DNA of 64,000 nucleotides from Terrimonas sp. (GTDB lineage Bacteria > Bacteroidota > Bacteroidia > Chitinophagales > Chitinophagaceae): assembly GCA_016125075.1 (NCBI GenBank), contig WGMO01000013.1, positions 140,319 to 204,318 on the forward strand, in the 5' to 3' direction. Made by a program: the position numbers and the translations under genes. Of the stretch, positions 42,835-52,048 are shown in pieces. Under the pieces are notes generated by a model that was not told the DNA's origin, did no database searches, and saw only the letters and a list, made by a program, of their open reading frames with translations. The stretch's first letter is position 1. The number at the start of each line of letters is the position of its first letter.

Positions 42835-43136
42835 TCAATAATTGATATCACCCCTTTGGTGTAACCGAAGACCCTGATGCCCGCTTTTTTCACCACAGAG
42901 GCACAGAGACACAGAGAGAGAAAACAAATACAAAAAATCAAATAACAAATAACAAATTCCTGGTTCCATGTTCAATCTAAACATCTCATTTTTTAGAGAT
43001 GATATTATTTGCAAAACGGAGCCTGTTTTAGAATTTGATATTTGATGTTGATATTTGGAATTTAACTTCAGTTGCTGAGGCTGTTTTTGTCAAAACGCTG
43101 ATTATCAATATGCTTGCATATTCGATGCCGCTGCAT
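42835..43136. repeat. Gene-free repeat segment between recR and the metH promoter
   Basis: No gene is supported here. A single copy of the CCACAGAGGCACAGAGACAC arm lies at 42893-42918, the same sequence as the A arms of the array at 35.5-36.2 kb. CAAATAACAAATTC near 42947 and its near reverse complement GAATTTGATATTTG near 43032 form an inverted pair with one mismatch. Confidence 0.7.
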
Positions 43137-43144
43137 TATCTTTG
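43114..43144 (+). promoter_or_regulatory. Promoter of the metH operon leader
   Basis: TTG (43114-43116), a 20-bp spacer and an exact TATCTTTG box (43137-43144) form a Bacteroidota-type promoter. The transcript would begin near 43150 and carry a ~210-nt leader before the first methionine synthase gene. Confidence 0.6.
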
Positions 43145-43149
43145 CCCAG

Positions 43150-43359
43150 CCAAAGGCGGATTTGTTTATTGTTCGGCCTTCATCAGAACTAATAAACGTA
43201 AGGAACTTTCCAACACTGTTTCCCCTCGTTTATTGTTCAGGCTTAGAATTTTACGATCAATTGTACTAACCAAAACCCTCCCCTGCTATGAGATGGAGGA
43301 TGGGCTGCAATCATTAGCGGTAACCGGCTCTTTGGCCGGGAGCCCAAAAAACAGGATAT
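43150..43359 (+). ncRNA. Structured 5' leader of the split methionine synthase operon, candidate regulatory RNA
   Basis: GTTTATTGTTC occurs twice (43164-43174, 43228-43238). Its complement GAACTAATAAAC (43186-43197), with one bulged T, lies between them, so it can pair with either copy but not both. Downstream are helix CCTCC/GGAGG (43277-43281/43295-43299) and helix GGGCT/AGCCC (43302-43306/43341-43345) enclosing CCGGC/GCCGG (43324-43328/43335-43339). The last helix ends 14 nt before the ATG. The pattern fits a switch acting on translation. It does not match SAM-I or cobalamin consensus by eye. The ligand is unknown. Confidence 0.5.
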
Positions 43360-44367
43360 ATGGATATTCAAAAAGAACTGGAAAAAAGAATTCTGATCAT
43401 CGACGGGGCCATGGGCACTATGATCCAGCGGCATAAACTGGAGGAAGCCGACTATCGCGGTGAGCGGTTCAGGGACTGGCCTTCCGACCTGAAAGGCAAT
43501 AATGACCTTTTATCACTTACCCAACCGGCAATCATTACCGGCATCCATAAGCAATACCTGGATGCGGGTGCCGATATCATTGAAACAAACACTTTCAACG
43601 CACAGAAAATATCACTGGCCGATTACAATATGCAGTCACTGGCCTATGAAATGAATGTTGCTGCAGCAGGTTGTGCCCGCAGGGCCATTGAAGCTTCCGG
43701 TAAAAAGGCCTGGGTAGCCGGCGCGATCGGCCCCCTCAATAAAACTTTATCGCTTTCTCCGGATGTCAATAACCCCGGTTACCGGGCACTGACCTTTGAC
43801 GAAGCGGTGGAAGCTTATTATGAACAGGTGAGTGGATTGGTGGAAGGTGATGTAGACCTTTTACTCATCGAAACCATCTTCGACACCCTGAATGCCAAGG
43901 CCGCGATCTTTGCGATCAAAAAATATTTCAGTGAGACCGGCAAACCCGAATTACCGATCATGATCAGCGGCACCATCACCGATGCTTCGGGCAGGACCTT
44001 AAGCGGGCAAACCCTTGAAGCTTTTTATACTTCCGTGATGCATGCCAAACCTTTAAGCGTTGGTTTGAACTGTGCATTAGGGGCCAAAGAGATGCGGCCG
44101 CATATTGAAGAGCTTTCGCAGATCGCATCGGGGTATGTTTCGGCCTACCCGAATGCAGGTTTACCCAATGCCATGGGTGAATATGATGAATCGCCGGAAG
44201 ATACCGGTCACTACCTGGAAGAATGGGCGCAGGAAGGTTTTGTGAATATCGTGGGAGGCTGTTGCGGTACCACGCCCGATCATATCCGGCATATTGCAGA
44301 CCATGTAAAAAATATTAAACCCCGGCCCCTCCCGGTATTAACAAAGGAACTTGACCCGGTTGCTTAA
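43360..44367 (+). CDS. metH: Methionine synthase, homocysteine-binding module (split MetH part 1)
   Basis: A 335-residue protein equivalent to the N-terminal homocysteine S-methyltransferase module of cobalamin-dependent methionine synthase. DGAMGTMIQ near residue 15 starts the barrel. The zinc-binding cysteines are Cys238 in GLNCALGA and Cys301-Cys302 in [11 protein letters not shown]. In MetH this module takes the methyl group from methylcobalamin onto homocysteine. Its remaining modules are encoded by the gene at 44470, so the enzyme must assemble from two chains. It is preceded by a structured leader and followed by a 30-residue membrane micropeptide gene. Confidence 0.94.
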   Translation: MDIQKELEKRILIIDGAMGTMIQRHKLEEADYRGERFRDWPSDLKGNNDLLSLTQPAIITGIHKQYLDAGADIIETNTFNAQKISLADYNMQSLAYEMNVAAAGCARRAIEASGKKAWVAGAIGPLNKTLSLSPDVNNPGYRALTFDEAVEAYYEQVSGLVEGDVDLLLIETIFDTLNAKAAIFAIKKYFSETGKPELPIMISGTITDASGRTLSGQTLEAFYTSVMHAKPLSVGLNCALGAKEMRPHIEELSQIASGYVSAYPNAGLPNAMGEYDESPEDTGHYLEEWAQEGFVNIVGGCCGTTPDHIRHIADHVKNIKPRPLPVLTKELDPVA

Positions 44368-44377
44368 ATTAAATGCC

Positions 44378-44470
44378 ATGGAAAAAATCCTATTGATCGC
44401 ATCCATACTCATTCTCATTGTCAACAACTTTTCCTTTCTGAAAGGTCTTGTTATAAAAAAGAATTCATAA
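44378..44470 (+). CDS. 30-residue single-pass membrane micropeptide between the metH halves
   Basis: The ATG at 44378 opens a 30-codon frame. Residues 1-4 are charged (MEKI), about residues 5-15 are a run of aliphatic residues ([11 protein letters not shown]), [11 protein letters not shown] follows and the tail is basic (KKNS). Its TAA shares its last A with the ATG of the second methionine synthase gene (TAATG), which implies translational coupling. It starts 10 bp after the first gene's stop. The gene is not recognised. It could be a membrane tether, a coupling peptide, or a fortuitous frame that keeps ribosomes on the message. Confidence 0.5.
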   Translation: MEKILLIASILILIVNNFSFLKGLVIKKNS

Positions 44471-47187
44471 TGCAGGAAACTGTACTGATAAAACCCTATC
44501 TGCGACTCGCCGGTCTGGAACCCCTTGTTGTAAGGCCGGAAACCAATTTTGTCAATATCGGCGAAAGGACCAATGTTACCGGTTCAAAGAAATTTGCGCG
44601 GCTGATCAAAGAAAACAAATACGAAGAAGCGCTGAGTGTTGCCCGTCAGCAGGTAGAAAATGGCGCCCAGGTACTGGATGTGAATATGGATGATGCGTTG
44701 CTGGATGGCGTGCAGGCCATGACCACGTTCCTGAACCTGGTACAAAGCGAACCTGATATTGCGAAGATCCCGATCATGATCGACAGCTCGAAATTTGAGA
44801 TCATTGAAGCCGGTTTGAAATGTGTGCAGGGCAAATGTATCGTGAACTCTATTTCTATGAAGGAAGGAGAGGAAAAATTCATCCAGCATGCCCGGATCTG
44901 TAAGATGTATGGCGCCGCAGTGATCGTCATGGCATTTGATGAAGCCGGACAGGCCGATACAAAACAAAGAAAAGTCGAAATCTGCCACCGGGCCTATAAA
45001 ATCCTGACAGAACAGGTAGGATATGATCCACAGGATATCATCTTTGACCCGAATATTTTTGCCATTGCCACCGGGCTGGAAGAACATAATAACTATGGGG
45101 TCGACTTTATTGAAGCGACCGGGGAAATCAAGCAACTGATGCCTCTTACCAGGGTCAGCGGAGGTGTGAGCAATCTTTCCTTCTCCTTCCGTGGCAATGA
45201 CCACGTGCGCGAAGCCATGCACAGCGTATTTCTCTATTATGCCATCAAAGCGGGTATGGATATGGGGATCGTCAATGCAGGGCAACTGGTGGTATATGAT
45301 GAGATCGAACCCCATCTCCGTGACCTCTGCGAAGATGTGATCATGAACAGGAATAATGATAATAATGAAGCTACAGAAAAGCTGATCAGCTTTGCCGAAA
45401 CCGTTAAGGCAAAAGGGAAAGTGGAAGTGAAAGACGAAGCCTGGAGAAATGCCTCCGTGGAAGAAAGGCTGAAACATGCATTGGTAAATGGTATCACCGA
45501 TTATATTGACCAGGATACGGAAGAAGCGCGGCAAAAATATCCCACGCCACTGGAAGTGATCGAAGGGCCCCTGATGAACGGGATGAATGTGGTGGGTGAC
45601 CTTTTTGGCGCCGGCAAAATGTTTTTGCCCCAGGTGGTGAAAAGCGCCCGGGTCATGAAAAAATCGGTTGCCATCCTCACTCCTTATATTGAAGCGGAAA
45701 AAGAAGAACGCAGGCTGGCCCATGAAAAAGCCGGAACCATCAATGAAGAGGGCGCCGGTGCGGCCAAAATATTACTCGCTACCGTTAAGGGCGATGTGCA
45801 TGATATCGGAAAAAATATTGTGGGTGTGGTATTGGGTTGTAACGGTTACGATATTGTCGACATGGGTGTGATGGTCCCGGCAGATAAGATCCTGGACACC
45901 GCGATCAGGGAAAAAGCAGATATCATTGGGCTCAGCGGCCTTATCACTCCTTCCCTCGATGAAATGGTGCATGTAGCGCATGAGATGAAACGTAGGGGAA
46001 TGCAACAACCCCTGCTGATCGGTGGCGCCACCACCTCGCGTATGCACACGGCCGTGAAGATCGCCCCGCAATATGATCATGGTGTACTGCATGTGCTCGA
46101 TGCTTCCCGAAGTGTAACGGCGGTCAGCACCCTGCTGAACAAGGAACAGAAACCGGGCTTCCTGCAACAGACCTCCCAGGAATATGAAGTCCTGCGTAAC
46201 CAGTTCCTGAACAAACAAAAAAACAAATCACTGATCCCTTATTCCGAAGCAGTGATCACGAAGGAATATTTTGACTGGAAGAATTATCATCCCACCACTC
46301 CTGCGGTAAAAGGCATCAAGGTGCTGAAGGATTTTGACCTCGCCACGGTTGCTGACTATATCGACTGGGGTCCCTTTTTTATCGGCTGGGAAATGCCCGG
46401 CCATTTTCCCGAAGTGCTGACTGACAAGATTTTCGGGGAAGAAGCAACCCGGCTTTACCATGACGCACAAAAACTGGTGAAAAAGATCATTGATGAAAAA
46501 TGGTTTTCGGCGAATGGGGTCATTGGCTTTTGGCCGGCGACCAGTAATAACAGGGATACGGTGACCCTGCAAACGGAAAAAGGACCTGTACAACTGGAAA
46601 TGCTCCGGCAGCAGATCAAGAAAGCCGTGGGACAGCCCAGTTATTCATTGGCAGACTTTGTAAAACCCAAAGAACTGGGTGAGGATTATATGGGTGCCTT
46701 TGCGGTGACCATTCACGGGGCGAAGACCCATATCGACCGGTTTGCTGCCGAAAATGATGAGTATAATAAGATACTGGTGCAGATCCTGGCAGACCGTTTT
46801 GTGGAAGCTTTTGCAGAATGCCTTCATCAGCAAACAAGAAAAGAGTATTGGGGCTACGACAAAGACGAAACCCTAAGCAACCAGGAACTGATCAAAGAAC
46901 AATACAAGGGTATCCGTCCTGCCCCGGGTTACCCTGCCTGTCCCGATCATACCGAAAAAATTAAATTATTTGACCTGCTGCAGGTAACAGAAAATATCGG
47001 CATCATGATGACCGAAAGCCTGGCCATGAATCCGCCGGCCTCGGTCTGCGGCTGGTATATCGGATTACCCCAGAGCCATTATTTTGGATTAGGAAAAATC
47101 AACCGCGATCAGCTCGAAGACTATGCTGCAAGAAAAGGTATGTCGCTGGATGAGGCGGAAAAATGGCTGCGACCGGTATTGGAATAA
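44470..47187 (+). CDS. metH: Methionine synthase, folate/cobalamin/activation modules (split MetH part 2)
   Basis: A 905-residue protein with the remaining three modules of MetH. The pterin-binding barrel starts [15 protein letters not shown] near residue 24 (methyl transfer from methyltetrahydrofolate). The cap and cobalamin domains carry the signature Asp442-x-His444-x-x-Gly447 (GDVHDIGKN), whose histidine ligates cobalt. The C-terminal AdoMet-binding activation domain includes [15 protein letters not shown] near residue 820. It lacks the homocysteine module, supplied by the gene at 43360. It makes methionine and regenerates tetrahydrofolate. Its start overlaps the micropeptide stop. Confidence 0.95.
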   Translation: MQETVLIKPYLRLAGLEPLVVRPETNFVNIGERTNVTGSKKFARLIKENKYEEALSVARQQVENGAQVLDVNMDDALLDGVQAMTTFLNLVQSEPDIAKIPIMIDSSKFEIIEAGLKCVQGKCIVNSISMKEGEEKFIQHARICKMYGAAVIVMAFDEAGQADTKQRKVEICHRAYKILTEQVGYDPQDIIFDPNIFAIATGLEEHNNYGVDFIEATGEIKQLMPLTRVSGGVSNLSFSFRGNDHVREAMHSVFLYYAIKAGMDMGIVNAGQLVVYDEIEPHLRDLCEDVIMNRNNDNNEATEKLISFAETVKAKGKVEVKDEAWRNASVEERLKHALVNGITDYIDQDTEEARQKYPTPLEVIEGPLMNGMNVVGDLFGAGKMFLPQVVKSARVMKKSVAILTPYIEAEKEERRLAHEKAGTINEEGAGAAKILLATVKGDVHDIGKNIVGVVLGCNGYDIVDMGVMVPADKILDTAIREKADIIGLSGLITPSLDEMVHVAHEMKRRGMQQPLLIGGATTSRMHTAVKIAPQYDHGVLHVLDASRSVTAVSTLLNKEQKPGFLQQTSQEYEVLRNQFLNKQKNKSLIPYSEAVITKEYFDWKNYHPTTPAVKGIKVLKDFDLATVADYIDWGPFFIGWEMPGHFPEVLTDKIFGEEATRLYHDAQKLVKKIIDEKWFSANGVIGFWPATSNNRDTVTLQTEKGPVQLEMLRQQIKKAVGQPSYSLADFVKPKELGEDYMGAFAVTIHGAKTHIDRFAAENDEYNKILVQILADRFVEAFAECLHQQTRKEYWGYDKDETLSNQELIKEQYKGIRPAPGYPACPDHTEKIKLFDLLQVTENIGIMMTESLAMNPPASVCGWYIGLPQSHYFGLGKINRDQLEDYAARKGMSLDEAEKWLRPVLE

Positions 47188-47194
47188 ACCAACG

Positions 47195-47821
47195 CTATCC
47201 CGCGAGTATATTTTTTTTCACCAGTTCCTGCTGAAGCTGGCCCGGTGAAAGAAAATGGATACTTTGAATTCCCAGTTCCTCGGCTGCCTGCACATTCCGG
47301 AGATTATCATCAATAAATATCGCTTTTGCCGGATCAACCTGGTAGCGGTCGAGCAAACGCCGGTAAAATTCCGGAAAGGGTTTGCGCGTCTTTTCTTCTC
47401 CGCTCACCACCCTGCCATCAAACCAGTGCAGGAAATCATAACGGACAAGGGCAATGTCAAATAGGTTGGCCTGCCAGTTGGTTAAGGCATAGGTCTTATA
47501 GCGATCATCATCCCGCAGTTTCCTGAAGATCTCCACCGTTTCCGTAAAGGGCCCGCCCAGCATATCCGTCCATCTTCCGTAAAAATCACGGATGGCGCTC
47601 TCCCAATCCGGGTACTGCTGCACCAGTTCCTGGGTTGCTTCCACGATCGAACGACCGGCATCCTGCTCTTCGTTCCATTCGTGTGTACAGATCTGCGAAA
47701 AGAAGTATTCCCTTTTTTCGGGACTATCAAAATAGGTTTCATGAAACACATACTTCGGGTTCCAGTCGATGAGGACCCCGCCGAGGTCAAAAATGATCGT
47801 ATCAATAGAGTTGTTCATCAT
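47195..47821 (-). CDS. HAD-family (YihX-like) hydrolase
   Basis: A HAD-superfamily phosphatase of 208 residues from the ATG at 47821. The nucleophile motif IFDLGGVLIDWNP is at the N-terminus, motif II ALTNW near residue 108, and the late motif IFIDDNLRNVQAAEELG near 168. It belongs to the branch with FDLGGV as in YihX. The substrate may be a sugar phosphate or another small metabolite. The frame extends further upstream, but that part lies inside the MFS gene, and both ATGs at 47821/47818 match the family start. Its 5' end overlaps the MFS gene's 3' end by 20 bp, which suggests coexpression. Confidence 0.88.
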   Translation of the reverse strand: MMNNSIDTIIFDLGGVLIDWNPKYVFHETYFDSPEKREYFFSQICTHEWNEEQDAGRSIVEATQELVQQYPDWESAIRDFYGRWTDMLGGPFTETVEIFRKLRDDDRYKTYALTNWQANLFDIALVRYDFLHWFDGRVVSGEEKTRKPFPEFYRRLLDRYQVDPAKAIFIDDNLRNVQAAEELGIQSIHFLSPGQLQQELVKKNILAG

Positions 47822-49001
47822 ATCCAAGTTTGGCCGTATCCATTTTTTTATTGTCCAATAATTTATTTTGCCAGGCAATAAAGGCAGCTGCTGCCGTGAG
47901 TAAAATTAATAAAGAGAGCCCGGTTGAAAGATTTGCTTTTTCAGATATAAACCCAATAACCGAAGGCCCGGTGAGGAATCCGAGCAAACCGCCCGTGGTC
48001 ACCATGGCATATCCTTCTACAGCACCCACACCCGGTATATTTCCTGATGCACTGAAAAGCACCGGTACAATGCAGGAACAACCCAATCCCACCATAATAT
48101 ATCCTGCAATAGCCGGAACAAGGGCACCGGAAAGCACCACCAGCAGGAATCCCGCAGCAGCGAGTGATGCGCCTGCAATCACAACGGTCTTGCTCCCGAT
48201 CCTGGTAATCAGGTTATCGCCGTTCAGCCGCCCCAGGGTCATGGCTACTGCAAAACCTGCATACCCCAGGCTCAGCAGTTCCTTTGGCGCCCGGATGATC
48301 TCTTTAAAATAAATCGCACTCCAGTCTGCCACACAGCCTTCCGACATAAAAACGACCATGCAGATAAAGGAGATGCTGAGTACACTGGCCGAAGGAAAGC
48401 GAAGACCGGAACGCGTATGGATGATCTCCTGGTGCGATAAAAGATGTTTGCGGTTAAAAAACAAGATCGTGCATATAACAACAGCCATAAAAACCACCTG
48501 CCACCCGGAACGGATCCCGCCTGCCAGGAACAAAGGCACTAATCCGGTACTGATCCCCCCACCGATACTGTACAACGCATGACTGGTGCTCATCAGCTTG
48601 CGCTTGTATTTTTTTTCATAGGCATTGATGGTCGTGTTCACGGAAACACCATTAAAGAAACCATTGATACCAAAAAGATACAGGCAGATCCAAAACATCA
48701 GCCGGTTCACCGCATTGATCTGGGCCACCATGATCAGGCTCAGCAGTATATAACCGGTCACCATCCACCACCCTACGGGTATCCGGCTAAAAACACGTCC
48801 GGATAAGAAAACCCCGGTCAATGCTCCCAGGGGTGCCAGCAGGAGCGAGAGCCCCAGGCTGCCATCGGTAAAGGCCAGTCTTTCCTTGATTCCGGGAATG
48901 GCTGCCACCCAGATGCCAAAAAGCAGGCTGGTACAGCACAGTAAAAAACTGACGGCAAAAACAGGTTTTAATTTAATAAAGGAAGAAAAGTTTTTCAGCA
49001 T
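47802..49001 (-). CDS. MFS transporter
   Basis: A 399-residue major facilitator protein with about twelve hydrophobic helices. It starts FAVSFLLCCTSLLFGIWVAAIP and has a helix 2-3 loop of the type LSGRVFSRIPVGWW. The helix-5/6 region and the C-terminal half (GYAGFAVAMTLGRLNGDNLITRIG) resemble the FucP/ProP-like or YbjJ-type sugar/drug exporters. The substrate cannot be determined. It is followed with a 20-bp overlap by the HAD gene, and lies 9 bp downstream of the GH97 gene on the same strand. Confidence 0.87.
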   Translation of the reverse strand: MLKNFSSFIKLKPVFAVSFLLCCTSLLFGIWVAAIPGIKERLAFTDGSLGLSLLLAPLGALTGVFLSGRVFSRIPVGWWMVTGYILLSLIMVAQINAVNRLMFWICLYLFGINGFFNGVSVNTTINAYEKKYKRKLMSTSHALYSIGGGISTGLVPLFLAGGIRSGWQVVFMAVVICTILFFNRKHLLSHQEIIHTRSGLRFPSASVLSISFICMVVFMSEGCVADWSAIYFKEIIRAPKELLSLGYAGFAVAMTLGRLNGDNLITRIGSKTVVIAGASLAAAGFLLVVLSGALVPAIAGYIMVGLGCSCIVPVLFSASGNIPGVGAVEGYAMVTTGGLLGFLTGPSVIGFISEKANLSTGLSLLILLTAAAAFIAWQNKLLDNKKMDTAKLGYDEQLY

Positions 49002-49010
49002 GCAGGTTTC

Positions 49011-51206
49011 CTACTTATTTATTTCCCATTTTTTTTTCTTTTTCATTTTCATCTCGTCTTTGATCATTTTCTGCATCTCCGGTGTGGCGACCGACAGGCT
49101 GACCGCAGCCCCGCCACCGGGAGCCAGTGGCAATTGCAGGGAAGCCTGGCTGTTGACGATCTTTTTTTCTATCGTATAGGCCTCGGGGTTAGTTTTCCAG
49201 TCGGCATCGCCGGCATCCCGGTAGATCGTGGCCAGGTATTGTTTACCCGGGTCAAGAAAATCAAGTTTGAACGCCGCTGTTCTCGCATTTTCGTCTGTGA
49301 TACACCCGATGAACCAGTCGTCCTTACCCTTGGCTTTGCGGGCCATGTAAATATAATCGCCCGGTTCTGCCGCCAAAATTTTTGTATCGTCCCAGTCGAC
49401 AGCAACATCTTTGATAAACTGGAAGGCATCCATATGCTGCTCATAGTTCTCGGGCAGATCGGCAGCCATTTGCAAGGGGCTGTACATGGTGATATACAAA
49501 GCCAGCTGTTTGGCCAGGGTGGTATGCACCTGTTCTTTTTTGGCAGGGTCATATACATTCAGTTTGATCTGAAAGATACCGGGTGTATAATCCATAGGAC
49601 CGCCCATGAGGCGGGTGAAGGGAAGGATGGTTTCATGTTCCGGGGGATTGCCCACACTCCAGGCATTAAACTCATTGCCCCGGGCCGCTTCGCTGGCCAG
49701 CCAGTTGGGATAGGTTCGGTGTAAACCGGTGGGTCGGACGGGTTCATGTGCGTCGAGCATGATCTGGTAGGATGCTGTTTTAGCTGCCACCCGCTCATAG
49801 TGACTGACCATCCATTGTCCGTCGTGGTGTTCACCCCTGGGAATGATCCGGCCCACATACCCTGTCTTGACCGCATCATAACCATTATTCTTCATGAACC
49901 GGTAAGCGGTATCCATCCATCGCTCATAATTGGTGGCGGAGGCGGATGTTTCGTGGTGCATGATCAGTTTCACCCCTTTTGCAGCAGCATACCGGTGCAG
50001 TTCCTGCACATCAAAATCCGGGTAGGGCGTAACAAAATCAAATACATCTTCTTTCCAGTGACCGAACCAATCCTCCCATCCCACATTCCATCCTTCCACC
50101 AGCACACCCTCTATCCCGTTTTTGGCGGCAAAATCAATATACTTTTTTACGTTGGCCGTGGTGGCGCCATGTTTGCCGGTGGGTTTGGCATTTTTCAGGT
50201 TTTCCCAGCTGTTCATATCCTGGGTGCCCGCATAATCCCAGGTACTCTTGCCCACATGCATTTCCCACCAGACCCCCACCATTTTTTGCGGATGGATCCA
50301 ATCGGTATTTTTGATTTTCGAAGGCTCGTTGAGGTTCAGGATCATTTTTGAAGCCAGCAGGTCGCGGGCATCATCGCTGACGATGATCGTGCGCCAGGGG
50401 GTTTTAGCCGGGGTTTCGAGGTAGGCCTTGTTTCCCACTGCATCAGGGACCAGCTGCGCATGAAAAACATAATTGCTTTTATCCAGCACGAGGTCCATGG
50501 CCGGGTAATTCACAAGAGACGCTTCATGGATGCTGATATAGAGACCGGCAGCCGTCTTCATCAGCGAAGGGGTTTGCACCGCGTTCTTATCAAAAAAAGT
50601 CATGGCCGCAATTTCCTGGCTCATTTTGCTGCTGCTGGCATCGATCTCGCTGAGATGTGTGGTATTGTAGAAAAATTCATTGGTATCATAATCACCCGGT
50701 ATCCACCAGATGGTATGGTCGCCGGTCATGGCGAAACTGGTGAGCTCATCGGCTACAATAAAATGGTGCAGTTGCTGCTGTTGCGGAAAACTATACCGGA
50801 ACCCCACGCCATCATTAAAGACCCGTACAATAAAATTGAGCAGGATTCCATTTTGCCCCTTCAACGAAAGGACCAGTTCATTACAATGGTTCCTGATCGT
50901 TTTCACCTCACCCCATACGGGTTGCCAGGTTTCATCGATGACCCGGTTTTGCTGGCCGTTGATCTCAAACCGGTTGAGTGTTACCGATGGTTCTTTCAAT
51001 ACGAACCCGATGGCCGAGGGCTTAATGACAGCCTGTTGCTTATAATCGAGCTCATAAGCCAGGGAGGAGACACTTGCCGTTTCCCCCTTGCTCAAAATAC
51101 GGAATACGATATTGCCGTCGGGTGATGTAACGGTTGCCAGGGTTTGGGCGAATAAGAAAGAAACCGTACCCGCCAAAAACGCGGTGATTAAGATTCTTTT
51201 CATCAT
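49011..51206 (-). CDS. Glycoside hydrolase family 97 (SusB-like alpha-glucosidase)
   Basis: A ~731-residue GH97 enzyme with a signal peptide, MMKRILITAFLAGTVSFLFAQ. The beta-sandwich N-domain (TVTSPDGNIVFRILSK...) precedes the TIM barrel. Glutamates in LIMHHETSAS, MLDAHEPVRPTG and ARGNEFNAW are at positions that in SusB bind calcium and act as general base/acid, so an inverting alpha-glucosidase is likely. The C-terminal beta domain ends in a lysine-rich tail, KMKKKKKWEINK. The frame extends upstream to 51356, but the ATG at 51206 starts the signal peptide. No SusC/SusD genes are in the window. Confidence 0.9.
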   Translation of the reverse strand: MMKRILITAFLAGTVSFLFAQTLATVTSPDGNIVFRILSKGETASVSSLAYELDYKQQAVIKPSAIGFVLKEPSVTLNRFEINGQQNRVIDETWQPVWGEVKTIRNHCNELVLSLKGQNGILLNFIVRVFNDGVGFRYSFPQQQQLHHFIVADELTSFAMTGDHTIWWIPGDYDTNEFFYNTTHLSEIDASSSKMSQEIAAMTFFDKNAVQTPSLMKTAAGLYISIHEASLVNYPAMDLVLDKSNYVFHAQLVPDAVGNKAYLETPAKTPWRTIIVSDDARDLLASKMILNLNEPSKIKNTDWIHPQKMVGVWWEMHVGKSTWDYAGTQDMNSWENLKNAKPTGKHGATTANVKKYIDFAAKNGIEGVLVEGWNVGWEDWFGHWKEDVFDFVTPYPDFDVQELHRYAAAKGVKLIMHHETSASATNYERWMDTAYRFMKNNGYDAVKTGYVGRIIPRGEHHDGQWMVSHYERVAAKTASYQIMLDAHEPVRPTGLHRTYPNWLASEAARGNEFNAWSVGNPPEHETILPFTRLMGGPMDYTPGIFQIKLNVYDPAKKEQVHTTLAKQLALYITMYSPLQMAADLPENYEQHMDAFQFIKDVAVDWDDTKILAAEPGDYIYMARKAKGKDDWFIGCITDENARTAAFKLDFLDPGKQYLATIYRDAGDADWKTNPEAYTIEKKIVNSQASLQLPLAPGGGAAVSLSVATPEMQKMIKDEMKMKKKKKWEINK

Positions 51207-51255
51207 GATCTTTACTTTAACCCTAAAGGTAGGCAGTATATAAAAAAACAGAGGT

Positions 51256-51987
51256 TCAGCGCTTTTCAAATAACCACCACAAACGTTTGCGGGGTTTAAT
51301 TGTATAGTATTTGCTGATATAACTCCTGATATGGGCAATGGCTTCATCGATATCATCGGTCAATAATACCAGGGAGAGATCCTCTTTTGAGATGGTTCCT
51401 TTTGCAGCCATATGTTCAAACATCTCCCACAGATCCTTATAGTATTCTTTTCCATACAGCACAACCGGGAATTGGGTGATCGATTTTGTTTGAACCAGGG
51501 TCAGGGTTTCAAACAATTCATCCATGGTGCCAAAACCGCCGGGCATAATAATAAAGGCGTAGGAATATTTGGTGAGCAGGACCTTGCGTACAAAGAAATG
51601 TTCGAAGGTGATTGATTTTTGCACATAGGGATTCGGGTGCTGTTCGAATGGAAGTTGGATATTACAGCCGATGGAAGAGCCCCCGTTTTCAAAGGCACCC
51701 CGGTTGGCTGCTTCCATGATACCCGGACCGCCACCGGTCATGGTGGTAAAACCCAATGCAGCGATCCGCTTGCCAAATTCACGGGCTGCCTGGTAATGCG
51801 GATGATCCTCTTTAAACCGCGCGGAGCCAAAGACAGTAATACAGGGGCCGACAAAATGCAGGGTCCTGAAACCTTTGATCATCTGCCGGAATACCCGCCA
51901 GGCAAAACTCAATTCATAACTCCTGCTCTTGGGGCCATCCAAATAAACACTTGCCTTGGGTTGTATGATCTGATCCTGTTTTTGCAT
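51256..51987 (-). CDS. LOG-family (TIGR00730) Rossmann-fold protein
   Basis: A 243-residue protein of the LOG family, whose characterised members hydrolyse nucleoside 5'-monophosphates (cytokinin-activating phosphoribohydrolase activity). The motifs GGGPGIMEAANRG near residue 85 and MPGGFGTMDELFETLTL near 148 are both intact. Cytosolic; 243 residues is slightly longer than plant LOG proteins, with an N-terminal ~40-residue extension. It is transcribed divergently from xth across a short gap with weak inverted sequence. Confidence 0.91.
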   Translation of the reverse strand: MQKQDQIIQPKASVYLDGPKSRSYELSFAWRVFRQMIKGFRTLHFVGPCITVFGSARFKEDHPHYQAAREFGKRIAALGFTTMTGGGPGIMEAANRGAFENGGSSIGCNIQLPFEQHPNPYVQKSITFEHFFVRKVLLTKYSYAFIIMPGGFGTMDELFETLTLVQTKSITQFPVVLYGKEYYKDLWEMFEHMAAKGTISKEDLSLVLLTDDIDEAIAHIRSYISKYYTIKPRKRLWWLFEKR

Positions 51988-52048
51988 GTGTACCGGTTGA
52001 AGGTTTAAAAATAGAAAATAATGTAACTTGTTTTACAAATAAGTCAAT

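Noticed and set aside
43150..43359. SAM-I or cobalamin riboswitch
   Set aside because: GGTAACC resembles part of the SAM-I core, but the GATGAA/GGCAACC arrangement, the P3-P4 elements and the B12-box are not found. Infernal search would settle it.
44584..45723. 379-residue open frame antisense to metH part 2
   Set aside because: A long antisense frame produced by the GC3 pattern of the real gene; no domain is recognisable.
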